Numbered from the stretch's first letter, positions 8,437 to 18,563 are shown. The stretch: 36,882 nt of DNA from Akkermansiaceae bacterium UBA1506 (GCA_002323995.1 DCQY01000027.1:92991-129872), one strand, 5' to 3'. A program made the numbers and translations. The notes: generated from the sequence alone by a model not told the origin.

Positions 8437-9918
8437 GTGGCACGTTCTGGTCCGGAATCTGCTCCTTGGTCAGGACTTGAGTTCGTTTTGAAAGACTACC
8501 GACACACCAAAATCATCGCAACGCTTGGACCTGCCACGCAATCAAAGGAAATGCTGGCGAAGCTTATTCGTTCCGGCGTTGATATACTGCGGCTGAATAT
8601 GGCGCATGCCTCGCACCAGTGGGTGGCTGATGCCATGTGGTTTGTGAGAGAGGTTTCAGAGGAAGTTGGTCGTCATGTCGCCGTAATGATGGATGTGAAG
8701 GGGCCGGAGATTCGTACTGGAGTGGTAGAGTCACCGATTCAGTTGGAATGCGGCTCAGAGATCGAGTTTTATGTGGATGGTGTCGAGGCGAGTTCTGATG
8801 TGAATTCTGTCTCAATCAATTATGAGGGGCTTCCTGCCGAGGTGAATATCGGCGATACCGTACTTGTTGATAGTGGGTTGATTCAACTCAAGGTTACTGG
8901 CAAAGACGATTTCCGTATCCGATTTGAGGCTTTGACCCCGGGTGAATTGACCTCCAGGCGTCACATTAATCTGCCCGGGATTCAGGTTAAACTTCCGGCG
9001 CTAACAAAAAAAGACAAAGAAGATTTGCGGGAGGGTGTCAAAGCCGGGATCGACTTTGTCGCCCTCTCGTTTGTTCGCGAATCTGATGACGTCAAGATCT
9101 TGCGGCGTTTTCTTGATAGCCTTGGCTCACCGGCACGAATCATCGCCAAGATCGAGGATCAGGCCGGCGTGCGCAACATGGAGCATATCGTTCGGGAAGC
9201 TGACGGCATCATGGTCGCCAGAGGAGATCTTGGAATCGAGATAGACTACCACTGTCTCCCTCTGGTCCAGTCCCAACTCATTAAAACATGCCACGCTGAG
9301 GGCAAGCCGGTGATTATCGCGACCCACATGCTGGAGTCTATGATTCATTCACCCATGCCGACTCGTGCGGAAGTGTCTGATGTTTCTCATGCCATACGAG
9401 AGCAGGCGGATGCTGTAATGCTATCGGGGGAGACGACAACTGGTGCTTACCCGCTCGAGTCGGTTCAGGTCTTTAAAGACATCATTGGGAGTATTGAACC
9501 TTCGGTGAGTCAGGCGCTGAATGAGCGGATCGTTCTAAAGGAGCCTAAGGCGATGATGCTTCGTTCGGCTTCGGTCCTTGCCCAGGAGCTCGGAGAATCT
9601 GGTATCGTGGTCTTCAGTCGAAGCGGATTTCTGCCCTACATACTCGGGGCGCTGCGTCCTCATGGCATTCCGATCTTTGCGTTCACCGACGACGAATCAA
9701 TTTTTCGTCAGTTGTTGCTTCCATGGGGGGTTGAACCGTTCTTGATTGAGTTTTCTGAAAATCCGGAAGAAACGATTCAGTCGGCGATGGATTGTCTCCG
9801 CCGCAAGGAGTGGGTCGAGGTGGGCACTTGGCTTGTAGTGATCACTAACGCGCTGGCGGACGACAAGATCATCGATACACTTCAACTGAGGAAACTGGAA
9901 GCGGACCAAGACTCTTGA
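8437..9918 (+). CDS. pyk: Pyruvate kinase
   Basis: The 493-residue protein converts phosphoenolpyruvate and ADP to pyruvate and ATP. Family blocks are in order: RHTKIIATLGPAT, VDILRLNMAHASH, MMDVKGPEIRTG, IIAKIEDQAGVRNMEHIV, VARGDLGIEI, THMLESMIHSPMPTRAEVSD and DAVMLSGETTTGAYPLESV. The start is a GTG preceded by GAGAGAAG; the first 20 residues before YRHTKI are not conserved, so a start at TTG near 8488 is possible. N-L-M-A-H-A-S-H replaces the more usual NFSHG, a small divergence. It converges with trpE, and no clear terminator separates them (9919-9966). Confidence 0.95.
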   Translation: MARSGPESAPWSGLEFVLKDYRHTKIIATLGPATQSKEMLAKLIRSGVDILRLNMAHASHQWVADAMWFVREVSEEVGRHVAVMMDVKGPEIRTGVVESPIQLECGSEIEFYVDGVEASSDVNSVSINYEGLPAEVNIGDTVLVDSGLIQLKVTGKDDFRIRFEALTPGELTSRRHINLPGIQVKLPALTKKDKEDLREGVKAGIDFVALSFVRESDDVKILRRFLDSLGSPARIIAKIEDQAGVRNMEHIVREADGIMVARGDLGIEIDYHCLPLVQSQLIKTCHAEGKPVIIATHMLESMIHSPMPTRAEVSDVSHAIREQADAVMLSGETTTGAYPLESVQVFKDIIGSIEPSVSQALNERIVLKEPKAMMLRSASVLAQELGESGIVVFSRSGFLPYILGALRPHGIPIFAFTDDESIFRQLLLPWGVEPFLIEFSENPEETIQSAMDCLRRKEWVEVGTWLVVITNALADDKIIDTLQLRKLEADQDS

Positions 9919-9966
9919 TTCTTGTGTCTGTTTGCGGCCTTTGAAGCGAGATGGGAAAGATTCGGA

Positions 9967-11484
9967 TTACTTCAGGAGTTTAGCACGCTCGATCGCTCTC
10001 ATCATTCCTTTCGCCTTATTGACCGTCTCATGGAACTCATTTTCAGGAATAGAGTCAGCAACAACTCCAGCCCCAGCCTGAACGTAAGCCTTTTGGTTTT
10101 TCAGTACTACAGTACGCAGTGCAATGCAGCTGTCATGATTGCCATCAAAACCGAAGTAGCCAACTGCGCCTGAATAAGGACCGCGTTTCGAATTTTCCAT
10201 TTCATCAATGATTTGCATCGCTCGGACTTTGGGGCTCCCGCTGACTGTGCCAGCCGGGAATGTCGCCCTCATGACATCGTAAGCGGTTTGGTCCGAATTC
10301 AGCTTCCCAACGACATTTGAAACGATGTGCATGACGTGGCTGTAGCGCTCGATGATCATCATTTCATCGACTTTAACGGATTCAAATTCGGCGACTCTTC
10401 CGACATCGTTGCGTGCAAGGTCAATAAGCATGACGTGTTCAGCACGTTCCTTAGGGTCGGCGAGTAGGTCTTCCGCCAATGTCTGATCTTCCTCCTCGGT
10501 TTCGCCCCTCCAGCGGGTGCCTGCGATGGGTCGGATTTTGATATTCCCGTCGATAGTTTGGACATGGACTTCCGGGGAGCTGCCTACGAGAGAGAATTCC
10601 TCGCCAAATTGAAGGCAGAACATGTAGGGGGAGGGATTCACGTGGCGAAGCGCACGGTAGAGATCAATGGGACGGCCCTGATAGTCCGTCTCAAAACGCT
10701 GAGAGGGGACGACCTGAAAGATGTCTCCGGCCAGTATATAGTCTTTCGCTTTACGCACCATGCCCTCGTATTCCTCCTGCGTGGTGTTGCTATCGATTAC
10801 GCCTGTATCTTCAGGCTCCTCCATGAGTGAAAAGGGCGCGACTGATTGTGGTTTAGATAGTCGATTGATTATCGTCTCGATTCTGGTTCGTCCGGCTTCG
10901 TAGGCCGCTTCGATGGTGTCGAAATCGTCAGTGCAGATATTAGCCACTACTTGGAGCTTACGGAATCGGTGATCAAAGATGACGAGACTGTCAGTAATCA
11001 GAAAAACCATGTCGGGTAGGCCGAGGCCGTCATCACTAGGCCCGGGAACGGTGGTCTCGAAAAATCGAACCATGTCATAGCCGAGAAATCCCACTGCACC
11101 TCCGGTGAAAACGGGAAGCCCCTTAACTTCTACTGGTTTGAAGGCAGCCATTAGTCTTTCCACCTCGTGCATCGGATCGCCGTCAGACTCCGGAAGAAGG
11201 TGAGTTTCGAAGTTTGAAGCCCCTTTATTTCGAACTGAAATTTCCCGTCCTGTCGCGCGGATTTCGAGGCGGGGATCGGTTCCGAGAAACGAGAAACGAC
11301 CTATCTGCTCACTATTTTCTGCCGATTCCAGCAGAAAGCATGGCTCGCAATGACCTTCGCTGAGTTTTTGGAAAGCGGAAATCGGGGTCTCATAGTCGGC
11401 AGCAAGCTCCGTCCAGACCGGAATCATATTTCCGCTGGCGGTTAGCGTCGAAAATTCTTCAAAAGACGGTTTCAGCACAGTCAT
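9967..11484 (-). CDS. trpE: Anthranilate synthase component I
   Basis: The 505-residue protein is the chorismate-binding subunit that makes anthranilate in the first committed step of tryptophan synthesis. The N-terminal LLES block (PCFLLESAENSEQIGRFSF) is the usual tryptophan feedback site. The C-terminal catalytic part carries RHVNPSPYMFCLQF, IRPIAGTRWRGE, DPKERAEHVMLIDLARND, FPAGTVSGSPKVRAMQII and GPYSGAVGYFGF. Length is typical of TrpE rather than PabB. TrpG/TrpD are not adjacent. The metallo-hydrolase gene is upstream in the same direction, 34 bp away, so co-transcription is possible. I saw no Trp leader peptide. Confidence 0.95.
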   Translation of the reverse strand: MTVLKPSFEEFSTLTASGNMIPVWTELAADYETPISAFQKLSEGHCEPCFLLESAENSEQIGRFSFLGTDPRLEIRATGREISVRNKGASNFETHLLPESDGDPMHEVERLMAAFKPVEVKGLPVFTGGAVGFLGYDMVRFFETTVPGPSDDGLGLPDMVFLITDSLVIFDHRFRKLQVVANICTDDFDTIEAAYEAGRTRIETIINRLSKPQSVAPFSLMEEPEDTGVIDSNTTQEEYEGMVRKAKDYILAGDIFQVVPSQRFETDYQGRPIDLYRALRHVNPSPYMFCLQFGEEFSLVGSSPEVHVQTIDGNIKIRPIAGTRWRGETEEEDQTLAEDLLADPKERAEHVMLIDLARNDVGRVAEFESVKVDEMMIIERYSHVMHIVSNVVGKLNSDQTAYDVMRATFPAGTVSGSPKVRAMQIIDEMENSKRGPYSGAVGYFGFDGNHDSCIALRTVVLKNQKAYVQAGAGVVADSIPENEFHETVNKAKGMMRAIERAKLLK

Positions 11485-11518
11485 GGCCGGGGTTGGCAGA
11501 AGAGCGTTCAGCCGGGGC

Positions 11519-12451
11519 TTAGAATGCCCACTCGGTCTGGCTCCATTCTTCGACAGAGACTTGAGGAGGTTCAGCTGAGGCGCTGGTAGAGTCGCACACC
11601 TGAGCGGGTTTGGCAGATTTTTCTTCGCTAATGTGCTCAGAAACGTTTTCGGTGGAATCGGGTGACTCTAAGGCGGTTTTGCATAGTGGCAGAGGATCTT
11701 TACGCATAGCGCAATCGACCTGAACGTGGGAATGCCCTTCGGATTCAAGCTTCTTGAGGATGACTCGGCGCGCGAGTTCGGGAGCGTTGCAATCGCTGCT
11801 GAGATGGCCCAGTACGACTCGGGTAAGATTTGAAGACGCCACCTCACTGACAAGTCCAGCCGCCTGATCGTTTGAGAGATGACCATGGCGGTTGCTGATG
11901 CGCTGCTTTGTCGACCATGGGCGATGCGTGTCGTTCTGTAGCATCACTTCATCATAGTTAGACTCGACAAAAAGGGTGTTAACGCCCTTGAGGCGATCGA
12001 TAATCATGCGGGTGACATGCCCGACGTCACTGACAACACCAACACTACTTTGGCTGCAGCGAAAGATGAAGCCAACGGGATCCACAGCATCATGAGGCAC
12101 TGAAAAGCTCTCGACGTTGACTCCTTCAATCGAGAAATCATCCCCAGCCTCGAAATGGTGCCAAGGGACCTCAGATTTTACGTTTTCCCTGACAACGGCG
12201 CAGGTGTGAGTGGTGCCATAGATAGGGATGGAACGTTTCCGGCAGAAAACATCAATCCCCCTGGTGTGATCTCCGTGTTCGTGAGTCAAAACGATGGCAC
12301 TTAGACGGTCGGGATCGACACCAAGATTTTCCAGTCTCAAGCACAGTTGGCGAGCGGAGAGACCGGCGTCGATTAGGATCCGTGTTTCACCCAAGCAAAC
12401 AAGTGCACTGTTCCCCGAGCTTCCACTGCCCAGTATCGCCAACTCCAGCAT
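11519..12451 (-). CDS. Metallo-beta-lactamase-fold hydrolase, YycJ/WalJ type
   Basis: The 310-residue protein begins LELAILGSGSSGNSALV, typical of the YycJ/WalJ family of MBL-fold nucleases. The metal-binding motif is THEHGDH at residues 56-62, and further metal ligands appear in SVPHDAVDPVGF, VVSDVGH and VVLGHLSSDCN. In Bacillus the family is linked to cell-wall signalling and DNA processing; the activity here is not established. The last 60 residues are Ser/Glu-rich and look disordered, an extension beyond the usual family length. It lies between trpE and a small membrane-anchored protein gene. Confidence 0.88.
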   Translation of the reverse strand: MLELAILGSGSSGNSALVCLGETRILIDAGLSARQLCLRLENLGVDPDRLSAIVLTHEHGDHTRGIDVFCRKRSIPIYGTTHTCAVVRENVKSEVPWHHFEAGDDFSIEGVNVESFSVPHDAVDPVGFIFRCSQSSVGVVSDVGHVTRMIIDRLKGVNTLFVESNYDEVMLQNDTHRPWSTKQRISNRHGHLSNDQAAGLVSEVASSNLTRVVLGHLSSDCNAPELARRVILKKLESEGHSHVQVDCAMRKDPLPLCKTALESPDSTENVSEHISEEKSAKPAQVCDSTSASAEPPQVSVEEWSQTEWAF

Positions 12452-12513
12452 AGTAACCAGCTTAAGTATTTAAGAGCTCCAAACAAACAAAAATTATCGC
12501 AAAATATCTAAAG

Positions 12514-13023
12514 CTACTTTTCGGGCTGGGAAATTTCTTTCGGTATGGGCGAGATAATGGGATCAAAAACCTCAGTGTCAGGTAGTTGGCTGTGATGAAC
12601 CCAGTAAACCGTTCCGGCAATTGCACCTGAAGAAATTCTGACCTCAACTGCTTCAGCCTCGGTCCCGAGTATCGCGATCTCAACGTTACTTTGAAGTCGT
12701 CGAATATCCCATCCGTTCAGATTGGCACCGGAGCGAGCGGTTGTCGTCGGATATTCCGAAAAGAAACGTCTCACAGTTTCAGGGCTGTCTGCGAGGAAGA
12801 TAGGGGAGTCGGACGAGCCTAGAGTTACGAATTCGGAACGGACTTTTGGGTCCGCTGTCCTAGATTTTTCAGGAAGCCTCTGGCGTGCCATCTCTGAGCC
12901 GAATTTTGCGGAGGCAGTGATCAATGAAATCATCGAGACAAAGGCGATTAAGAAGACAAGCCATTTGAGATCAACAGTTTTGCTGTCCCTTTTGTGAGGT
13001 CGGGATGGAAGCACGTCGCTCAT
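12514..13023 (-). CDS. Small membrane-anchored protein of unknown function
   Basis: I do not recognise this 169-residue protein. It has a basic N-terminus and one transmembrane segment (about residues 20-42, WLVFLIAFVSMISLITASA), then a soluble region presumably outside the membrane. It ends with a proline-rich tail. It starts 5 bases after the rhomboid gene stop in the same direction, so the two are probably co-transcribed. Confidence 0.78.
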   Translation of the reverse strand: MSDVLPSRPHKRDSKTVDLKWLVFLIAFVSMISLITASAKFGSEMARQRLPEKSRTADPKVRSEFVTLGSSDSPIFLADSPETVRRFFSEYPTTTARSGANLNGWDIRRLQSNVEIAILGTEAEAVEVRISSGAIAGTVYWVHHSQLPDTEVFDPIISPIPKEISQPEK

Positions 13024-13028
13024 AAAAT

Positions 13029-13964
13029 TTACTGATCTTGATCTAGTCTCTTTGATAATCGGCTGCTCGATTTTTCAAGAAGCTTTTGCTCTTCCTTGGT
13101 AAGACTCTGAAAACCTTTTTCATTTATCTTATCAAGAATAGCATCCACATCGGCGCTGACAAAAGGTGCCGGGCTGGCTGAATGTTTGTGGCCCTGGTCA
13201 ATTATCCGGGCCTCTTTGATGCGGCGAATGCCAAAACGCTCCATGAGGGTTTGGCTTCGCTTGCGACTCATTGGCGCCCCTTTGAAGCGGGTGAACCAGA
13301 ACTTGATGTAGGCCCATCCTGTCAACATTCCTCCGAAATGGGCGAAGTGAGCAATCACAGATCTGCTGCCCGTTCCGTCCCGCGATGCAAAGAATCCAAA
13401 GATAAGGCCAAGGACGTCGATGATGATCACAATCATGACGATCTGCTTCATCTTCATTTTGATGGGGAAGATAAAGAAGAGCAGAAAAGTAAGGCTTTGA
13501 TTTGGAATCAGTGTTGCTAGGGCTAGCAAGACAGCCATGACAGCTCCTGAGGCACCCATAATCAGTCCGTCTTCTCGGGTGGCCAGATTGAAAAGTAATT
13601 GGGAAACGCCTCCAAAAATTGCGCCGGCGACATAGATCTCCAAAAATTGCCTTGGAGAGACCATCTGAAGTAGAAGTCGTCCGATGAAAAAAAGGATCAG
13701 CATATTCCCGGCGACATGCAGAAGATGACCGTGAATGAACTGGTAAGTGAGCAAGGTCCATACCTTGAAGGTGGCAAGTCCGCTAAGAGAGAGAGACAAA
13801 CTTTCCGCCATGGGCTCCTTAGGAGGAACATCAATCAGGAGCGAAAGAAGGTAGGCAGAGCAATTGATCACAATTAACCAGGTGATCACACTCCAGCGGG
13901 ACGGATGCCCTGGAGAGGCGCCGCCCGGATTCTCTCTCATGTATTCCCGGTTATAAATGCTCAT
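13029..13964 (-). CDS. Rhomboid-family intramembrane serine protease
   Basis: The 311-residue polytopic protein cleaves membrane-embedded substrates. The rhomboid signature is complete: WTLLTYQFIHGHLLHVAGNM with the conserved Asn87, the catalytic serine in GASGA (Ser139), and the catalytic histidine in AHFAHFGG (His209 by position). Six hydrophobic segments can be counted between residues 25 and 222. The charged C-terminal tail (about residues 225-311, ending LSKRLDQDQ) is cytosolic and unrelated to the protease core. It is the first gene of a minus-strand pair with the 12514-13023 gene and divergent from the gene at 14043, with 78 bp between them. Confidence 0.93.
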   Translation of the reverse strand: MSIYNREYMRENPGGASPGHPSRWSVITWLIVINCSAYLLSLLIDVPPKEPMAESLSLSLSGLATFKVWTLLTYQFIHGHLLHVAGNMLILFFIGRLLLQMVSPRQFLEIYVAGAIFGGVSQLLFNLATREDGLIMGASGAVMAVLLALATLIPNQSLTFLLFFIFPIKMKMKQIVMIVIIIDVLGLIFGFFASRDGTGSRSVIAHFAHFGGMLTGWAYIKFWFTRFKGAPMSRKRSQTLMERFGIRRIKEARIIDQGHKHSASPAPFVSADVDAILDKINEKGFQSLTKEEQKLLEKSSSRLSKRLDQDQ

Positions 13965-14042
13965 AAATCGTTATGAAGAGGAAAAGAAACAACATTTTAG
14001 GGTTGAAAGTATCTAAGAATTCCTGATGATCTTGAATTAAGT

Positions 14043-14798
14043 ATGGATAACATTGTTTACCTAATTCTCATCGGAGCGCTGCTTGTGCTCGCTGCATGGA
14101 TGCTTTACGCGAGGTTTGCGTCTCGTTCCAGAGAGAATTCGTCAGACTACAAGGCCTGCGAAATATCGGCCGAAGATAGCACTGAGGCAAACATAGAAAA
14201 CGAAATCCCATCCTCAGTGATGGAAGAAGTGGACCAAGGCGACGGGCATTCGGAGGGGGAGAATCGGGTTGCGGCTGCGTTGGTGGTTGATGGAGATGCC
14301 GTAGAAAAGAAACGGGAGGGCGAGTATTTTGACGGACTACAGGAGGCGGCTGCCGGCCTCGCGGTGTTGATGCGTTCCTCTCCGGTAAAAAATCCCAAAA
14401 CCCCTGTCGTTTTTGCTCCGGAAGAGTCTCCGGATTCCCTGACTGGCGAAGCAGAAGATCCTGGCCCCGCCACGATGGCGTCTGAGCCGCTTGCTCCGAG
14501 CCCCGAAAAGGAAACAGAGGTAGACCAGTTGGGTGCTGAAGTATTGGATGATCTAGCTAGTGAGGGCAGCCACGAAAGCGATGAGTCGAAGATTGGTTCG
14601 CCAGAAAACACCGCTTCGGTCATTCGGGGTCTTCTTGGGGATGAGGTCGGTGACCGCTTCGAAAAGATCGATCTCGGTTTAGATGCACTTGAAGAGTTGG
14701 TGCTTAGCATCGAGTCAGGAATGTCCGCGCTGGACGGGCGAAGCGACAATGATGCCAACTTGGATTCTGGCAACGAAGATGTTAGCAGGGCGGCTTAA
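14043..14798 (+). CDS. Acidic membrane-anchored protein, unknown
   Basis: I do not recognise this 251-residue protein. An N-terminal transmembrane helix (IVYLILIGALLVLAAWMLYA) is followed by a long, very acidic low-complexity region rich in Glu, Asp, Ser and Pro. A short possibly ordered C-terminal block (GDRFEKIDLGLDALEELVLS) looks amphipathic or coiled-coil. The start ATG at 14043 gives the helix at residue 4. The layout suggests a membrane-tethered linker or scaffold. It precedes another membrane-protein gene by 52 bp. Confidence 0.72.
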   Translation: MDNIVYLILIGALLVLAAWMLYARFASRSRENSSDYKACEISAEDSTEANIENEIPSSVMEEVDQGDGHSEGENRVAAALVVDGDAVEKKREGEYFDGLQEAAAGLAVLMRSSPVKNPKTPVVFAPEESPDSLTGEAEDPGPATMASEPLAPSPEKETEVDQLGAEVLDDLASEGSHESDESKIGSPENTASVIRGLLGDEVGDRFEKIDLGLDALEELVLSIESGMSALDGRSDNDANLDSGNEDVSRAA

Positions 14799-14850
14799 CG
14801 CCTGAGCCTCCGCTTTACAAGCTCACTAGTAGGTCCTAAATATTGCGCCG

Positions 14851-15354
14851 ATGGGTGTGCTCGGAGCTATATGGGGGATCGCAGGAGTTACCATACTTTT
14901 GCTAAGCGCAATATTGCGGCTAGCTCCACGTGCTCAGGAGGCGTTGTCTGGTGATCTCAATACCCTACAGTGGATTGCCGTGATCTTGTGGGGCGTGTTT
15001 ATGTTGTTTGCAGAGGGATACCGTGGATTTCAGAAGAAATTTTCTCCGAGGACGGCAGCCCGCGTGAGATACCTAAAGCAAAATCCAACTTGGATCAGAG
15101 TTGTGTTAGCCCCTTTTTTCTGTATGGGCTACTTTTATGCCTCAAAGAAAACGAAGATCGTTGCCTACGCGCTGACCTTCGGGATTATCATCCTAATCGT
15201 GCTCGTTAAGTTCCTCGAGCAGCCCTGGAGGGGGATTGTTGACTTTGGTGTCGTATTGGGACTCTCCTACGGCTTGATTTCCTTCCTTATCTGCGCCGCA
15301 AAGTCGCTCTTCGCGCCTTCGTTCAATGAGGCTCCGGAAGTGCCGGAAAGGTGA
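14851..15354 (+). CDS. Membrane protein, unknown
   Basis: The 167-residue protein has about four hydrophobic segments: near residues 3-22, 39-56, 104-122 and 128-150. A basic loop (RGFQKKFSPRTAARVRYLKQ) lies between the second and third. I do not recognise a family. It is probably co-transcribed with the acidic protein upstream. It converges with the giant thioredoxin-domain protein gene; no terminator hairpin is evident in the 44-bp gap. Confidence 0.75.
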   Translation: MGVLGAIWGIAGVTILLLSAILRLAPRAQEALSGDLNTLQWIAVILWGVFMLFAEGYRGFQKKFSPRTAARVRYLKQNPTWIRVVLAPFFCMGYFYASKKTKIVAYALTFGIIILIVLVKFLEQPWRGIVDFGVVLGLSYGLISFLICAAKSLFAPSFNEAPEVPER

Positions 15355-15398
15355 GGTCGAAGGTTGATTTCAAACAAGTTCAATCCCCGTTGTCCCTG

Positions 15399-18300
15399 TT
15401 AGAGGCATTCTTTGATCGCCTTGAACAGTTTTTCTCCCATCTCGTCAGTGAATCCAGTGTGTGCCCAAGAAATTTTGCCTTCGCGGTCAATCACTACGGT
15501 ATGTGGAAGGCCCTTCACCTCGTATGAAGCACTGACTTTTCCGTTAAAGTCAAAGGCGACTGGCGTTGAAATCCATCCGCGCTGGGCTAGGAAGTCTACC
15601 ACAATCTGATGTGACTCTGCCTGATTGATCGCTGCGAAGACGATGTCCTCAGAGTCAATCTTATCGATCACGTTTCTGACGGTAGGCATTGCCTTGATGC
15701 ATGGACCACACCATGTCGCCCAAAAATCGAGCACGACGACTTTGCCTTTGTGGTCAGCCAAATTGAATATCTCGCTATCTTTAAGAGTTTTCAATTTGAT
15801 CTTGGGAGCCTCTTTGCCAACCAGGGGCGAATCGCTCCCATCCGACTCACCCGGTAATTTTGGTTCTGGGGCATAGATGACATTCCAGTTCCGATAAAAT
15901 GCGGTTGTGGCGTCATCGTGATCTTCAAGGGGCAAAGTAGGTCTTTTCTCAACATGATGAACGTTATCGATCGATACACGACATTCACCGAGATATTCAG
16001 AAAGACCAACGAACTCGGAACCATCGACTCGTTGTGCGGAGAGATGAAGTCGACTTCCGTCCATTAGAACGAAGCGGTGGGTTATTTCGAAATGATGGGC
16101 CTTTTGCGATCCTGTTTCCTTCTCCTCCATATCGTCTCGCAGCCAGACGAGTGTTGAGACGCGGTTGCGGGGCAGAGTTAGTATTTCCCCTTTTGAGTCG
16201 AATTTGAGTTCGTTATCAATTCCTGAAAGGAGTTTGCCCCGAAGCATGTCTCCATTGGGAGCAACAAGAAGATGGGTTGGAACCTTTCCCCGATAAATAC
16301 GTGGGATGGTCAAAGCCTTTTCCCGTGCTTGAGGATCGATAACTTTTCGTGGAATGCTGCCTGGAGAACGTTCGATCGAAAAATTTGAAAAAGTGATTTC
16401 GGTCGGTGTTTGATTCCAGCCTGGCCATCCACCGCCCAAAGTGAAGTAGAGGCCGTTTCCAGAAACCTGGTCAGGAGAAAGCGGAATTGTGAGGACAGGC
16501 TTCGATCTCCCGTTAGCGAAAACAAGAACCTTTTTAGGTTCAGTGACGATTCTGAAACTGGCTTCGTTATTCTCAATTCTGATGTTCTCTCCAGAAAAAG
16601 AGAATGCTCCGCTTTCACGAAGTTTCCCGATGTAAAGCCGACTCCCTTGCGCTGCGACAACAATGTCTGTTGAAGGAGAGTCTGGGGCCTCACTTTCAGA
16701 GAAAAGTCGCAGAGTAAAAGAGCCGGTGGACTGTTTCCACTTCGCATCGAAGCATAAGACGTCACCAAGAAGGATCGATGAATTGCCAAAACTGCCGCCC
16801 GTAAGCGTCGCAGACTCCTTTTTGAGATCTACTTGTTCTTCAGTTTCTTCAAATACTTCCCATTCAGGATCGCTAAACCCTCTTAGGATTCGGCCTGCCC
16901 TTCCTATATCAATTGCCCGGATCAGGTCCGGAGAAATGGTGATTCGCCCGGTAGCCCGGCTGGTGAAGTCAATCTTACCGCCCCTGATCGAAATTAGTTC
17001 TCCTGAGAGGAGTTCGTCGTTGGTTAGAAACAGGCGGGCCTGACCGATGCTCGATCCGTTATCGGTGCGGTCGGCACTGTGTGCCCTGCGAGTCATTGAA
17101 GCCGCTGATTTGCCGGCGAGAGGGATCGGTGCGTCAGCACCGGGGGGTTGCCAGCCAAGAAGGGTGTTCCCGATTGCTTTTGGCAAGACCCTAACCGTGC
17201 CAAAGAGAGAAAGGTTTTCAGCAATAAGGCGGTCGGCTGAAGGTTCAAGCGGCACTTTCGTCTGGGGGAATTGTATTTCTTTGGCGTGGTTGAGTTGGAG
17301 AGCCAGGGGCCTCTCTGACCATTCAGTCTTGAGAGTGAGGCAGTTTTTTTCCACACTGCAGAAGTCTCCGCTCACCGTGGTGCCAGAATGCCATGCAACT
17401 TTGGTAATGTCAGTTCTGGGTTTTAAGTCTGTGGAAGAAGGAAGAATGAGTTCGCGGAACTCTGTTAAGGGGATCGACTGTGATCCGATCGAAAGGCGAT
17501 TCGATCCTTCCCGAAGACGAACGCTCTCTACCTGTGCGATCGGCGGCCGACCTGACACCAATATGCGTGGTTTTTTCAGGTCAACGACTGGTGCCGGTTG
17601 ACCATCCCATTGCTGAATCCTCAATGACTCAAGATGCATCTCCGGAGTGCGGTTGAGGATTGAGAATCCCCGGCTGAGATCCACCTGAGATTTTCTTTCG
17701 TCGTCGCTGATTCTGCGGTCAACCAATGCTTTGTCGATAGAGGCGAGCAACTCTCCTGACTCGCTGCAAAGCCGGACTTCCCCGTTTGATTGGTTCCAGA
17801 AAAGTCGAAAGCTGAGTTCATTGTCGCCTTCCTTCAATTCCATCACAGGAACGAACTTTGTCCGAAAAGTCAGGACGACGTAGTTGTCCCACGTCTCAAG
17901 CATAGGGCCAAGGGTGGGGTCTTTTAGTAAGCCAATCTCTAAATCTGGTTTGCCGCGGGGAAATTTTGCGGAAAACGAAATCTCAACCTTTTCCGGGAGT
18001 TCGATCGGGCGGAAAAGATTGCCAGACCATTGATGGGTGGCAAATGCGCCGCTCAGTTCGGTGAACCAATCGGTCGGCCTGCGGTCACGTCCTGTTGACG
18101 TCCAAGAGGTAAGTTCGCCAAGCCCCGAGAGTTGCATTTCGTCGGCGTTGGTATGCAGGATCCGGCGAACAACGCTTCGATGGAGAGTCACGGGCTCTTC
18201 GAAGGCAAGGCAATCCACCGTGACGCTGGAGCTGTTGAGGGAGAGAAGATCACCCTCAAGCCTGTCACCGTTGTTGAGATAGATGCTGAAGTGTGAAGAC

Positions 18301-18563
18301 CGCTGATCGACGCCTTCGCTTCTGGTTGATGGGAAACGGATGCTATCAAGCTGATTAATTCGAACATTAATCGGTCCTTGAAATGCTGGCGAAAGCCAGG
18401 CGATGCGGTGATCAGAGCTTTGACTGAGACTGCCTTTCAGGCTGTCGCCGTTACGCCACGTCAGCCAGGCCAAATCTTCGCCGACAACGTGAGTTAGACC
18501 TCCCGTTACGGCAAGAAGTAAGGGGCAGTATGTCAGGATCTGACGCTTGAGTAATAGTCGCAT
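15399..18563 (-). CDS. Giant exported protein with C-terminal TlpA-like thioredoxin domain
   Basis: The 1054-residue protein has an N-terminal signal or anchor (ILTYCPLLLAVTGGLTHVVG). Its central part contains repeated short units of the type W-R-N-G-D-x-L-x-G-x-L (for example near residues 35-45, again as LNNGDRLEGDLLSL and as LLVAPNGDMLRGKLLSG), which look like small beta-barrel repeats. The C-terminal domain is TlpA/ResA-like: GKEAPKIKLKTLKD, VVLDFWATWCGPCIKAMP with the redox pair Cys952/Cys955, and cis-Pro block VKGLPHTVVIDREGKI. This domain uses Cys, not Sec, unlike the protein at 7626. It is the last gene of the 23903-15399 operon, directly abutting the previous stop. Confidence 0.85.
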   Translation of the reverse strand: MRLLLKRQILTYCPLLLAVTGGLTHVVGEDLAWLTWRNGDSLKGSLSQSSDHRIAWLSPAFQGPINVRINQLDSIRFPSTRSEGVDQRSSHFSIYLNNGDRLEGDLLSLNSSSVTVDCLAFEEPVTLHRSVVRRILHTNADEMQLSGLGELTSWTSTGRDRRPTDWFTELSGAFATHQWSGNLFRPIELPEKVEISFSAKFPRGKPDLEIGLLKDPTLGPMLETWDNYVVLTFRTKFVPVMELKEGDNELSFRLFWNQSNGEVRLCSESGELLASIDKALVDRRISDDERKSQVDLSRGFSILNRTPEMHLESLRIQQWDGQPAPVVDLKKPRILVSGRPPIAQVESVRLREGSNRLSIGSQSIPLTEFRELILPSSTDLKPRTDITKVAWHSGTTVSGDFCSVEKNCLTLKTEWSERPLALQLNHAKEIQFPQTKVPLEPSADRLIAENLSLFGTVRVLPKAIGNTLLGWQPPGADAPIPLAGKSAASMTRRAHSADRTDNGSSIGQARLFLTNDELLSGELISIRGGKIDFTSRATGRITISPDLIRAIDIGRAGRILRGFSDPEWEVFEETEEQVDLKKESATLTGGSFGNSSILLGDVLCFDAKWKQSTGSFTLRLFSESEAPDSPSTDIVVAAQGSRLYIGKLRESGAFSFSGENIRIENNEASFRIVTEPKKVLVFANGRSKPVLTIPLSPDQVSGNGLYFTLGGGWPGWNQTPTEITFSNFSIERSPGSIPRKVIDPQAREKALTIPRIYRGKVPTHLLVAPNGDMLRGKLLSGIDNELKFDSKGEILTLPRNRVSTLVWLRDDMEEKETGSQKAHHFEITHRFVLMDGSRLHLSAQRVDGSEFVGLSEYLGECRVSIDNVHHVEKRPTLPLEDHDDATTAFYRNWNVIYAPEPKLPGESDGSDSPLVGKEAPKIKLKTLKDSEIFNLADHKGKVVVLDFWATWCGPCIKAMPTVRNVIDKIDSEDIVFAAINQAESHQIVVDFLAQRGWISTPVAFDFNGKVSASYEVKGLPHTVVIDREGKISWAHTGFTDEMGEKLFKAIKECL